This document shows, in pieces, positions 18,909-27,414 of a stretch of 64,000 bases of DNA. Source of the DNA: Hallella seregens ATCC 51272 (GTDB taxonomy: Bacteria > Bacteroidota > Bacteroidia > Bacteroidales > Bacteroidaceae); contig NZ_JADU01000020.1 of NCBI RefSeq assembly GCF_000518545.1, forward strand, positions 1-64,000, read 5' to 3'. Position 1 is the first letter of the stretch. Every line of letters starts with the position of its first letter. The position numbers were made by a program, and so were the translations under genes. A model generated the notes under the pieces. The model saw nothing but the letters and a program-made list of their open reading frames with translations, had not been told where the DNA came from and did not search any database.

Positions 18909-20660
18909 TTACCAGAAATAGGCGTAGAATGCAGCGCAGAGTCCAATTACGAGCAGCGTGCCCAGGATGTCCCAGATGCTGAAACTCTCGCGGATGGTCT
19001 TCTTGTAACTGCCCGTGAAAGTGATGGCATCCACCTGTTCTTGCGAGGGGGCCTTGGTGAAGAACGATACCACGACCATGAGCACTATAATGAACACGAG
19101 CAGCCAGCACTCGAATACGAGCCAGTTGGTCTGCCAGAACCAGGTCGTGCTCTCCCAGAAGCCGGTAGGCAGACCCAAGAAGCTAATCTGGTCGGCCGCC
19201 ATCTTGCCAGTATCGGTGGCCACATTGGTCATCAGGCGGAGCATGCCCACAAGGAATCCGCCGAAGAGTCCCCAGGCACCGGAGGCCGGTGTAATCTTTT
19301 TAGAGAACATGCCCAGCGTGAACACAGCCACCATGGCCGGCGCCAGCAGCGACTGAATGCCCTGCAGGTAGCTATAGAGAGAGCCAAGACTCATCATGAC
19401 CGGCATCCAAATCAAGCCCAGAAGCACCACCACTACCGTGGCGATACGGCCGATGAGCACATAGTGTGCCTCGCTCATATTCTTCTTCATGGGCTTGTAG
19501 AAGTCCTCGGTGAAGAGTGTGGCGCAGCTGTTGAAGAAAGCAGCCAGCGAAGCTACGAGGGCGCAGACGAAACCGATGGTCACGATGCCTTTGATGCCCA
19601 CGGGCAGGATGTTCTTGACCATGAGGGCAAAGGCGGCGTCGGTGTCGCCCATGACGAACCCGTTGCCTTTCTGTGCCAGAGCAGCGGCAACCATGCCCGG
19701 GATGAGGAACATGAAGCAGGGGAGGATCTTGAAGAAGCCGGCGGCGATGGTACCACGACGGGCACGTGCGATGACAACGCCGGGATCCTCGCCCTTGGTC
19801 TGGCCAAGTACACGCTGTACGATGTGCTGGTCCGTACACCAGTACCAGAAACCGATGATGCTTGCACCGAGGAACACCACATAGCCAGGATATTCCTTGT
19901 ACATCGGGTCGCCCGGATCGGTGTGGAACATATGGTTGATGCCGTAGCCGTCGTGCATGGCACGGGCGTTGTCCATCATGGCTCCCCAGCCCTCAACGAT
20001 GCTTCCTCCACCTAAGGCAGACAGGCCAAGGAATAGCACGAGGAACGAGCCGATGATGAGAATAGGCGTTTGAATGGACGAGAGTGTCATGACACCTTTC
20101 ATGCCTCCAAAGACGGTGAACACGCAGGTAACGGCTATCAGGCCGATGGCGCCCACCCAGAAGTTCAGTCCCAGCAGGTACTCAAAGAAGATGCCGCCTG
20201 TGTAGGCCGTCACGCTCACCTTGGTGAGCACGTAGGCCACCAGCGTGATGATGCTCAGACCGTAGCCTGTGGCATTGTTGTATCGGAATTTAAGGAAGTC
20301 GGGCATGGTGATGATCTTGCCCAGTTTAGTGATGAGCAGTTCGTAGAAAGGCACGAAAACCCAGCCCAGGATCAGAATCATCCAGCCCTGCATTTCCCAG
20401 TGGGCCATGCCCACACCGTCTTTGGCACCCGTGCCGGCAAGGCCGACCAGGTGTTCTGAACCGATATTTGCTGCAAAGATGGCCATGCCAATCACATACC
20501 AAGGCTCGCCCTTGCCAAAGAGATAGTCCGACGAATTTTCACCCGCGGAGGCTTTCTTGTCTTTCATGATGGCGTGCCACACGGCCCAGATTACTCCCAC
20601 CAGGCCGATGCCCAGCACGGCCCAGTCCAGCCAGAGGAACTCATTCGATGTCCAATTCAT
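18909..20660 (-). CDS. Sodium:solute symporter, probable arabinose transporter
   Basis: An inner-membrane SSS-family symporter of 583 residues with about 14 hydrophobic segments. Landmarks are the N-terminal FLWLDWAVLGIGLVGVIWAVWH, the soluble segment DYLFGKGEPWYVIGMAIFAANIGSEHLVG (typical of the glucose/galactose branch), FVPFYELLITKLGKIITMPDFL, and FWYWCTDQHIVQRVLGQTKGE. Its position between the lipoprotein mutarotase and araR points to arabinose as substrate, matching the araP gene of Bacteroides arabinose loci; glucose or galactose cannot be excluded by sequence alone. The C-terminal tail ends in a final membrane helix. Confidence 0.88.
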   Translation of the reverse strand: MNWTSNEFLWLDWAVLGIGLVGVIWAVWHAIMKDKKASAGENSSDYLFGKGEPWYVIGMAIFAANIGSEHLVGLAGTGAKDGVGMAHWEMQGWMILILGWVFVPFYELLITKLGKIITMPDFLKFRYNNATGYGLSIITLVAYVLTKVSVTAYTGGIFFEYLLGLNFWVGAIGLIAVTCVFTVFGGMKGVMTLSSIQTPILIIGSFLVLFLGLSALGGGSIVEGWGAMMDNARAMHDGYGINHMFHTDPGDPMYKEYPGYVVFLGASIIGFWYWCTDQHIVQRVLGQTKGEDPGVVIARARRGTIAAGFFKILPCFMFLIPGMVAAALAQKGNGFVMGDTDAAFALMVKNILPVGIKGIVTIGFVCALVASLAAFFNSCATLFTEDFYKPMKKNMSEAHYVLIGRIATVVVVLLGLIWMPVMMSLGSLYSYLQGIQSLLAPAMVAVFTLGMFSKKITPASGAWGLFGGFLVGMLRLMTNVATDTGKMAADQISFLGLPTGFWESTTWFWQTNWLVFECWLLVFIIVLMVVVSFFTKAPSQEQVDAITFTGSYKKTIRESFSIWDILGTLLVIGLCAAFYAYFW

Positions 20661-20749
20661 TGTTGTTGAAAGTGATTAATTATTTGTAATTTAGGATTTT
20701 GATTCGGTTTCTTTCTTGTTTCGGTTGCTTCCAGCTCCAACGTCGGACT

Positions 20750-21943
20750 TTATTTCACGCTGAACTTGTAAGCCAAGTGAGACACGTATTTCTGTCCGGG
20801 CTTCAGATAAGGATTTGAAATCTCCCAGCCTTTGGTCTTGTTGGCTATCTTGGTGGGGCTGTCGGGATACTTCTGACTCTCGAAGCACACGCTCACGTGC
20901 TTGGGGTATTTCACGCCGTGCTTGCAGGCAATGCCCGTGCCCTGGAAGTTGCCCGTGTAGACCTGGATGCCCGGCTCGTTGGTAAACACCTCGAGTAGGA
21001 TGCCCGTCTTGGGCGAGTAGAGGCTGGCTGCCACCTGTGTGTCGTCGCCCTTGCCGTCCTTATAGGTGTTCAGGCACCAGTTATGGTCGTAACCTGTGGC
21101 GTTCTTTATTTGGTCGAAAGTGGTGTCGACGATGGTCTCTCCAATGGCATGCGCCTTGCGGAAATCCATGGGAGTGCCCGTCACGTCCCTGATTTCGCCG
21201 GTGGGAATATACTTGGCATCGGCCGGGGTGAACTTGTCGGCGTTGATGTACATCACTTGATCCATGCCCTCTTTCGACGGGTCTCCGTTGAGGTTGAAGT
21301 AGCTATGGTTGGTCATGTTCACCACCGTCTCCTTGTCGGTCGTGGCTTCAAACACCATGTCGAGCGTGTTGTCGCTCTTCACCAGATAGGTAGCCGTAGC
21401 TTTTACGGTGCCCGGGAAGCCGTTCTCTCCATCGGGAGCCGTGATGGCAAAAGTCACGCTACTGTCGGTCAGGGCCTGAATGTCGTACACCTGATTCAGC
21501 CAGCCGGTGTTGCCCCCGCCGTGCAGACAGTTCTCGTTGTCGTTGGCGCGCAGCTTGTATTCCTTGCCGGCCACGTTGATTTTAGCATCTTTGATGCGGT
21601 TGGCATAGCGGCCCACGCTTGAACCGTAGTCCGAGGGGGTGTTTGCCGTATCGGCATACTGCCTGATGTTGTCATAGCCCAGCACCACGTCGGTGGGCTT
21701 TCCGTCCTTGTCGGGCACGCAGATGGAGACCACGCGGCCGCCATAGTTGGTGAGGCAAACTTCCATGCCCTGTGCATTCTTGAGGGTTATCAGTTCCACT
21801 TTCTTACCGTTCAGCGTGGTGTCAAAGGCTGCGGGATCGAGTCCCGAAACGGTTTCCTTGGCGGCATTGCCACCACCGGCGCACGATGCCAAAACCAGGA
21901 CTCCCAGTCCGGCCAGGCACATGGCTTGTGTCATTTTTTTCAT
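20750..21943 (-). CDS. Lipoprotein aldose 1-epimerase
   Basis: A mutarotase that interconverts alpha and beta anomers of free sugars. It has 397 residues. A lipoprotein signal (residues 1-21, lipobox VLASCAG) places it in the envelope, so it should act on sugars outside the cytosol before the symporter takes them up. GalM motifs are visible: VCLTNYGGRVVSICVPDKDGKP, GSSVGRYANRIKDAK, NCLHGGGNTGW, NMTNHSYFNLNG (catalytic His) and ATGYDHNWCLN. The C-terminal FTNEPGIQVYTGNF carries the catalytic glutamate. It is the first gene of the arabinose block. A second, cytosolic mutarotase gene lies at 24.8-25.9 kb. Confidence 0.93.
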   Translation of the reverse strand: MKKMTQAMCLAGLGVLVLASCAGGGNAAKETVSGLDPAAFDTTLNGKKVELITLKNAQGMEVCLTNYGGRVVSICVPDKDGKPTDVVLGYDNIRQYADTANTPSDYGSSVGRYANRIKDAKINVAGKEYKLRANDNENCLHGGGNTGWLNQVYDIQALTDSSVTFAITAPDGENGFPGTVKATATYLVKSDNTLDMVFEATTDKETVVNMTNHSYFNLNGDPSKEGMDQVMYINADKFTPADAKYIPTGEIRDVTGTPMDFRKAHAIGETIVDTTFDQIKNATGYDHNWCLNTYKDGKGDDTQVAASLYSPKTGILLEVFTNEPGIQVYTGNFQGTGIACKHGVKYPKHVSVCFESQKYPDSPTKIANKTKGWEISNPYLKPGQKYVSHLAYKFSVK

Positions 21944-21981
21944 ATAGATGGTATTGTTAGTGATAGTTCGTCATTTGGTGG

Positions 21982-22010
21982 TAAAGTTACAACATTTCCT
22001 CGAAAGTTGT
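21982..22010 (-). promoter_or_regulatory. Promoter and candidate operator of the arabinose block
   Basis: On the minus strand TAACTTTA (21982-21989) is one base off TAnnTTTG. Directly upstream lies an imperfect dyad, ACAAC-ATTT...AAA-GTTGT (21989-22010), in the spacer between -7 and -33. Its place suits an AraR operator, but I do not know the exact AraR consensus for this genus, and I found no second copy. Confidence 0.35.
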
Positions 22011-22276
22011 ATGCCTTTCCCATTCTTTTTTCACGAAAAGGGTATTTTTCACACTTTTTGATGTAAATCAAGGGTAGAGCAGCTTCGATGGGGCGGCCGG
22101 ATGGGTGCCGTGGCCTTGCGAAGCACTCCCTCGAACGCAGGATAGGCAGCTGCCCGAGCCCCTAATGGATACAGGAAAACCCGTCACTGCAATATGCAAT
22201 GGCGGGTCGGAATCCTCGCCTCGGCCGGCAAGGGCAAAACCGATTTGCCGGCCGAGGCCATGGGAGATGCTTGGAG
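22011..22276. other. Intergenic region with strong hairpin after galK
   Basis: No gene was found. The main feature is a perfect 14-bp stem, 22218-22231 with 22245-22258 (GCCTCGGCCGGCAA and its complement, 13-base loop), 19 bases past the galK stop. On the minus strand no T-run follows, so it is either a weak terminator or an mRNA 3'-end protector. Confidence 0.6.
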
Positions 22277-23437
22277 TTAGCAAATCTTGCGTGAGCCATC
22301 GCCAATCACCACCTCGATCACGGCGGGCTCATGACCGTACTTGGCATTGAACTTGGCCTTGGCATCGGCCACAAACCGGTCGTAGATTTCGTCTTTCACC
22401 AGGTTGATGGTGCAGCCACCGAAGCCGCCGCCCATGATGCGGCTACCCGTCACGCCGTTCTCCTTGGCCAAGTCGTTCAGGTAGTCGAGCTCCTCGCAGC
22501 TCACCTCGTACTCCTTGCTCAGGCCGTAATGGGTCTCATACATCTTCTTTCCCACCGTCTCGTAGTCGCCTTTTTCCAGTGCATCGCAGACAGCCAGCAC
22601 GCGATCTTTCTCGCCGAGCACAAAGTGGGCGCGGGTATAGTCTTCCTGGCTCACCTCAGCTTTTACGGCCTCCAGCTCGTCCCAGTCGGCATCGCGCAGA
22701 GTCTCGAACGTCTTTCCCGGAAAGTGTGCGGTCAGCGCCTTCACCACGTTCTCGCAGGAATTGCGGCGGTCGTTGTAGGGAGAGCCCTTGAGTTCGTGCT
22801 TCACCTTGGAATTGAGCAGCACCAGCTTATAGCCTTTCGGCTCGAACGGGAAGTACTGGAACTCGCGGCTTCGGCAGTCGAGCCGCATGAGCTTGCCCTG
22901 CTGTCCGAACACAGAGGCAAACTGATCCATGATGCCACAGTTCACGCCGATGTACTTGTGCTCCGTGGCCTGGCCGGCGAGCACCATGTCCCACTTGGAC
23001 ACTTTGTTGTCGCCGAAGAGGTCGTTCAGTGCATAGGCGAAGCAGCTCTCCAGGGCTGCACTCGACGACATGCCGGCGCCGAGGGGCACGTCGCCGGCAA
23101 AGGCGGCGTTGAACGGCTTCACATCTACGCCCAACGCCATCATCTCACGGCAGATGCCGTAGATGAAGCGGGCCCAAGTGGCCTTGGGTCCCTGGGGGTC
23201 GTCAAGGGTGAAGTGGGCCATATCTTTCAGGTCGATGGAGTAGACGTTGCAGGTCTTCTGCCCGTTGGGGCGCACCTCGGCCATGATGCCTTGCTGCACG
23301 GCACCCGGAAACACAAACCCGCCGTTATAGTCGGTGTGCTCACCAATGAGGTTGATGCGGCCGGGAGATGCGTAAATATTTCCCGTCTTGCCGTCGAAAT
23401 GCTTGATGAAGCGGCTTCTTACGAATTCTATATCCAT
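22277..23437 (-). CDS. galK: Galactokinase
   Basis: A GHMP-family kinase making galactose 1-phosphate in the cytosol. It has 386 residues, typical. The galactokinase signature GRINLIGEHTDYNGG is at about 26-40, the ATP-binding motif DVPLGAGMSSSAALE near 120-135, the catalytic Asp in NCGIMDQFASVFGQ, and GHMP motif 3 in SRIMGGGFGGCTINLV. The start is the ATG at 23435-23437 (MDIEFVRSRFIKHF). It lies 26 bases after the transporter gene. galT and galE are not in the window, so the rest of the Leloir pathway must be encoded elsewhere. Confidence 0.97.
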   Translation of the reverse strand: MDIEFVRSRFIKHFDGKTGNIYASPGRINLIGEHTDYNGGFVFPGAVQQGIMAEVRPNGQKTCNVYSIDLKDMAHFTLDDPQGPKATWARFIYGICREMMALGVDVKPFNAAFAGDVPLGAGMSSSAALESCFAYALNDLFGDNKVSKWDMVLAGQATEHKYIGVNCGIMDQFASVFGQQGKLMRLDCRSREFQYFPFEPKGYKLVLLNSKVKHELKGSPYNDRRNSCENVVKALTAHFPGKTFETLRDADWDELEAVKAEVSQEDYTRAHFVLGEKDRVLAVCDALEKGDYETVGKKMYETHYGLSKEYEVSCEELDYLNDLAKENGVTGSRIMGGGFGGCTINLVKDEIYDRFVADAKAKFNAKYGHEPAVIEVVIGDGSRKIC

Positions 23438-23463
23438 ATTTGTATCGTTTAAAAAGTGAATGG

Positions 23464-24711
23464 TTAGTCTTGTTGATGAGAGAGTCCCGTCTTCGATCCC
23501 CAGTTGCAGAACCAGATGATGTAGGCGTAGAAGACGAACAGGCAGCAGGTAGCCACGATGACGCTCGTGCTGTCCACCAGCTTGCCCATGAGGGGCATCA
23601 GGATGGCTGCACCGATGACACCCGTGTTGATGACGCCCGTGGCCGACTTGGTGTGGGGACCAAGCTCTTGCAGACCCAGGTTGAAGATGAGCGGCCACAT
23701 CACCGAATGGAACAAGCCTGCGGCAATCATGCACCAGATGCCCACCATTCCCGGCAGCACCACGCTCAGGGCAATGCACAGCGCGCCCAGGCAGAGACAG
23801 GCCGTAAGCAGCTTCCGCGGCTCAAACTTGGCCAGGATGGCGGCTCCGAGGAAACGGCCCACCATCATGCCTCCCCAGTAGAAAGCCAGGTAGCTGGTGG
23901 CCAGGGCGGTGTAGTCGGAGCCCTCGCCCACCATGTCGCGGAACTTGTAGGGTAGCATCGACGGCACGCCAATCTCCACGCCCATGTACATGAAAATGCC
24001 CAGGGCGCCGAGCCACACGTGCGGGTATTTGAACACGCTGCTCTTGTACTCGCGGTGCACGCCGGCCTCCTCGGCCTGCTTGCCCTCGTCGATTTTCGGC
24101 AGTTTCAGGAACACCAGAATGCCGCAAATCAATATGGTGAAGATGCCCAAGCCGAGGAACGGGCCGGGAACGGCTTTCGGCTCAGGGGTCTGTCCGCGGA
24201 TGATGACATAGGTGATGAACAGCGGAGCCAGCGTGGTGGCCACGGAGTTGAGGGCCTGGCTCAGCGTCATGCGGAAAGCGCCCCTCTCCGGGCTGCCCAG
24301 CACCATCACGTAAGGATTGGCCACATTCTGCAACATCACCACGCCACAGGCCACCAGGCACATGCTGGCCAGGAACACCGTATAGACGTTTGCGCCGGCG
24401 GCTATGGCCGAATCGATGCCAATGGAGTTGATGACGAAGCCTGCACCGGCCACTCCAAGGCCCAGGATGAGCGTGCCTTTGTAGCCGATTTTGCTCATGA
24501 GCATGGCAAAGGGAATGCTCAGAAGGTAGGCCCCGTAAAAGGCGGTGTTGACGTATTGCCCCTGTTGGGCTGTCAGGTCGAAGGCTTTGGAGCAGAAGGA
24601 AATCATGGAGTTGTTCATCGTTGTGATGAATCCAATGAGGAAGCAGACGATGAACACCACGATGAGTGCGAACATATAGTTCGGTCGTTGACTGGTTGGG
24701 TTTTGTTCCAT
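23464..24711 (-). CDS. gluP: FHS-family sugar:proton symporter (glucose/galactose type)
   Basis: An inner-membrane MFS permease of 415 residues with about 12 membrane segments. It belongs to the FHS group (fucose, glucose/galactose transporters): CFLIGFITTMNNSMISFC at the first helix, QQGQYVNTAFYGAYLLSIPFAMLMSKIGYKG with the MFS loop, and LQNVANPYVMVLG after helix 4. A longer central loop (KLPKIDEGKQAEEAGVHREYK) divides the two halves. Flanked by a mutarotase and galK, its likely substrate is galactose, perhaps also glucose. Confidence 0.9.
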   Translation of the reverse strand: MEQNPTSQRPNYMFALIVVFIVCFLIGFITTMNNSMISFCSKAFDLTAQQGQYVNTAFYGAYLLSIPFAMLMSKIGYKGTLILGLGVAGAGFVINSIGIDSAIAAGANVYTVFLASMCLVACGVVMLQNVANPYVMVLGSPERGAFRMTLSQALNSVATTLAPLFITYVIIRGQTPEPKAVPGPFLGLGIFTILICGILVFLKLPKIDEGKQAEEAGVHREYKSSVFKYPHVWLGALGIFMYMGVEIGVPSMLPYKFRDMVGEGSDYTALATSYLAFYWGGMMVGRFLGAAILAKFEPRKLLTACLCLGALCIALSVVLPGMVGIWCMIAAGLFHSVMWPLIFNLGLQELGPHTKSATGVINTGVIGAAILMPLMGKLVDSTSVIVATCCLFVFYAYIIWFCNWGSKTGLSHQQD

Positions 24712-24823
24712 TTGATATTGGTTTTTACTGATTCATTCCAAGTAGAAAAAGGGAATAAGGGACGGATGCCAAGCCGTTGGCTGCCAACGCCTTGCTCATC
24801 CCTCCCTTATGCTTTGCCCGATG

Positions 24824-25912
24824 CTACTCCACACCGAAGCGATAGATGGTTTTCTGTTTGTATTGCTCGCCCGGATTCAGCACCACCGAGGGGAAGTACG
24901 GGTGGTTGGGTGTGTCGGGGAAGTGCTGGCACTCAAAGCAAATGCCCGAGCGACGGGGGAACGTAGCTCCGTGCTGGCCCTTGTAGCCGTCGGCCCAGTT
25001 GTCGGTGTAGAGCTGCACGCCAGGCTCTGTGGTGTACACCTCCATGGTGCGGCCGCTCACGGGTTCAGTGATTTTGGCGGCGAAGCTCAGCTCGCCTTCC
25101 TCCTTTTTGTTCAGCACATAGCAGTGGTCGTAACCGGCGCCGTTCTTGATTTGCTCGTCGTCGGCGTCAATGTCGCGCCCCACTTCCTTCGGCGTGGTAA
25201 AGTCGAACGGAGTGCCTTTAACGAAGCGAATTTCGCCCGTGGGGATGGAAGTGTCGTCGATGGGGAGGTAATAGTCGGCATTGATCTGGCACAGCAGGTT
25301 GTCGATGGTCGGTGTGGGGTTGGCGATGCCGCTCAGCGAGAAGAAGCCGTGGCTCGTCAGATTGATGACCGTTTTCTTGTTGGTGGAGGCCATGTAGTCG
25401 ATGTGCAGCTCGTCGTCATCGGTCCAAGTGTAGACCACAGTAGTCTTCAGCTCGCCCGAATAGCCCTCTTCACCGTAGGCGGCCACGTAGTGGAGCACGA
25501 GCGTGTGGTCGTTCATCAGCTCGGGATCCCACACGCGGGCGTTGAATCCTTTCTTGCCGCCGTGCAAGGCGTTGGGCCCATTGTTCACCGGTACGAAGTA
25601 TTCTTTGCCATGCAGCGTGAAGCGGCCCTTGGCAATGCGGTTGCCGTAACGTCCAATCAGCGTGGAGAGATAAGGCTCCGGCGAGTTGATGACGTCCTGT
25701 ATATTGTCATGGCCTTGAATCACGTTGGCCCGCTTGCCGTTTCTGTCGGGCACCATGATGGCTACCAGCGCACCGCCATAATTGGTGATGGCCACCTCGT
25801 TTCCCTTACTGTTCTTCAGGATGAAGAGGTCGGTCTTCTTTCCGTTTACTGTGGCCTGAAAGTCTTCACGCTTCAGGCCACAGCTGTTTTCCGTTTCAGC
25901 TGTGTTCGTCAT
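24824..25912 (-). CDS. galM: Cytosolic aldose 1-epimerase
   Basis: A galactose/glucose mutarotase of 362 residues without signal peptide. It shares the GalM motifs with the 20.7 kb paralogue: ITNYGGALVAIMVPDRNGK, LIGRYGNRIAKGRF, NALHGGKKGF, NLTSHGFFSLSG (catalytic His), GAGYDHCYVLNK and TTEPGVQLYTDNW (catalytic Glu). I chose the ATG at 25910-25912 (MTNTAETENSCGL); an ATG 36 bases upstream is possible but lies very close to the promoter. It is first in the galactose unit with gluP and galK, 112 bases before gluP. Confidence 0.93.
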   Translation of the reverse strand: MTNTAETENSCGLKREDFQATVNGKKTDLFILKNSKGNEVAITNYGGALVAIMVPDRNGKRANVIQGHDNIQDVINSPEPYLSTLIGRYGNRIAKGRFTLHGKEYFVPVNNGPNALHGGKKGFNARVWDPELMNDHTLVLHYVAAYGEEGYSGELKTTVVYTWTDDDELHIDYMASTNKKTVINLTSHGFFSLSGIANPTPTIDNLLCQINADYYLPIDDTSIPTGEIRFVKGTPFDFTTPKEVGRDIDADDEQIKNGAGYDHCYVLNKKEEGELSFAAKITEPVSGRTMEVYTTEPGVQLYTDNWADGYKGQHGATFPRRSGICFECQHFPDTPNHPYFPSVVLNPGEQYKQKTIYRFGVE

Positions 25913-25945
25913 AAACAATAAGTTTTTAGTTGTCTTACGTATCTG

Positions 25946-25976
25946 CAAAGTAACTAAAAATAAAAGACAAATCCAA
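25946..25976 (-). promoter_or_regulatory. Promoter of the galactose operon
   Basis: On the minus strand TTACTTTG (25946-25953, one base off TAnnTTTG) has TTG (25974-25976) 20 bases upstream, 33 bases before the chosen galM start. Confidence 0.5.
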
Positions 25977-26008
25977 GCTAAAGCGTGAAAAAAACGGTGG
26001 AGCCGGTG

Positions 26009-27310
26009 TTAAAAATAGTTTAACGTCAGGAGGTCAGCCACGACATAGCTCGACCCGCCTATGAAGACGAAATCGTCGGGGGCGGCATCGGCCATGGCTG
26101 CCCGGAGGGCAGCGGCGACCGTGGGGTACTGGCGGCCGCGGAGTCCGTGGGCCGAGCCCAGGGCCTGCACCCGCGGGGCGGGTATGGCGCGGTGGTTGGC
26201 GGCCTGTGTCCAGTAGTAGACGGCGTTGCGGGGAAGCAGCCGCATCACGGCGTCTATGTCCTTGTCGTCGACCATGCCGAACACTATGCGCAGCTGTCTA
26301 CACGGCTGGGCCGCGATTTGCGGGGCCAGCAGCTGCCAGCCGCCCACGTTGTGCCCGGTGTCGCACACCACGCGCGGGGCCTCGTGCAGCTGTTGCCAGC
26401 GGCCCATCAGGCCGGTGAGGCTGGCCATGCGGGGCAGCGCCCGGCGCACGTCGGCGGCCGAGACGTGCAGCCCTGTCCTGTCTTCGAGCCGCCGCAACAC
26501 GCTGACAGCCGTCAGCACCGTGTTGGTGTTGAGGGTCTGGCAGTCGCCGCCCAGCTCGCCGTGCAGCGGGCCGTAGCTGCGCGTCTGGTAGTCGCGGCCG
26601 CCCGTTGCGACGGCTGTTGAGGCCGTCACCTCGGGGTTGTTCTGGGCAAAGACGACGGGAGCCTGCCGGCCGGCAGCCGCCCGCTCGAACACGGGCCGCG
26701 TCTCGGGCACGGCCTCGCCTACCACTACCGGCACGCCGTGCTTGATGATGCCGGCCTTCTCGCCGGCTATCTTGGCCAGCGTGTCGCCCAGAAACTGGGT
26801 GTGGTCCAGACTGATGTTGGTGATGACCGAGAGCAGGGGAGTGATGACGTTGGTGCAGTCGAGCCGGCCGCCGAGCCCCACCTCGATGACGGCTACGTCC
26901 ACCTTTTGCTCCTTGAACCAGAGGAAAGCCAGGGCCGTGGTGAGCTCGAAGAACGAGGGATGCAGCGGCTCGAAGAAGCCGCGCTCCCGTTCGACGAATG
27001 TCACGACACGCTCCTCGCTGATGGGCTCGCCGTTCACGCGGATGCGCTCACGGAAGTCCACGAGGTGGGGCGAGGTGTAGAGCCCCACGCGGTAGCCGGC
27101 CTGTTGCAGGATGGCGGCCAGTGCGTGCGAGCACGAGCCCTTGCCGTTGGTGCCGGCAACATGGATGGTGGGGTAGGCGTGGTGGGGGTGGCCGAAGTGC
27201 GAGTCGAGCGCGAGGGTGTTGCCCAGGCCCTCTTTATAAGCCGTGGCGCCCACGTGCTCGAATACGGGGGTGCTGCTGAACAAATAGGCTACAGTCTCTG
27301 GATAGTTCAT
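26009..27310 (-). CDS. folC: Folylpolyglutamate synthase / dihydrofolate synthase
   Basis: An ATP-dependent Mur-ligase-fold enzyme that makes dihydrofolate and adds glutamate residues to folates in the cytosol. It has 433 residues, normal. The P-loop IHVAGTNGKGSCSHALA is at about 49-65, followed by YTSPHLVDFRERIRVNGEPIS, the catalytic and metal segment VAVIEVGLGGRLDCTNVI, and NISLDHTQFLGDTLAKIAGEKAGIIK. The C-terminal Mur domain has VCDTGHNVGGWQLL and RIVFGMVDDKDID. It ends 96 bases from the galM start on the same strand; a 22-base-period array lies just upstream of its ATG. Confidence 0.95.
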   Translation of the reverse strand: MNYPETVAYLFSSTPVFEHVGATAYKEGLGNTLALDSHFGHPHHAYPTIHVAGTNGKGSCSHALAAILQQAGYRVGLYTSPHLVDFRERIRVNGEPISEERVVTFVERERGFFEPLHPSFFELTTALAFLWFKEQKVDVAVIEVGLGGRLDCTNVITPLLSVITNISLDHTQFLGDTLAKIAGEKAGIIKHGVPVVVGEAVPETRPVFERAAAGRQAPVVFAQNNPEVTASTAVATGGRDYQTRSYGPLHGELGGDCQTLNTNTVLTAVSVLRRLEDRTGLHVSAADVRRALPRMASLTGLMGRWQQLHEAPRVVCDTGHNVGGWQLLAPQIAAQPCRQLRIVFGMVDDKDIDAVMRLLPRNAVYYWTQAANHRAIPAPRVQALGSAHGLRGRQYPTVAAALRAAMADAAPDDFVFIGGSSYVVADLLTLNYF

Positions 27311-27323
27311 GATGGTATGGAAA

Positions 27324-27411
27324 TCGCACGATAATTCCGGTGAAATCGCAGTGCGAACACGCGGTAATCGCGTTGCGATTTCACCGGAATCATCGTGCGA
27401 TGACGGGCTAA
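27324..27411. repeat. 22-base-period array (copy C) forming a 27-bp hairpin
   Basis: Four 22-base units start at 27324, 27346, 27368 and 27390. The array folds on itself: 27324-27350 is the inverted complement of 27374-27400 with a single mismatch (which would be a wobble pair), around a 23-base loop. It fills the gap between dnaJ's stop and folC's start, both on the minus strand, so it would sit at the 3' end of the dnaJ message. Confidence 0.85.
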
Positions 27412-27414
27412 TGG

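Noticed and set aside
22140..22260. Possible tRNA-like structure after galK (GGTCGGAATCC)
   Set aside because: No acceptor stem, anticodon arm or CCA end could be drawn. The hairpin is a simple 14-bp stem.
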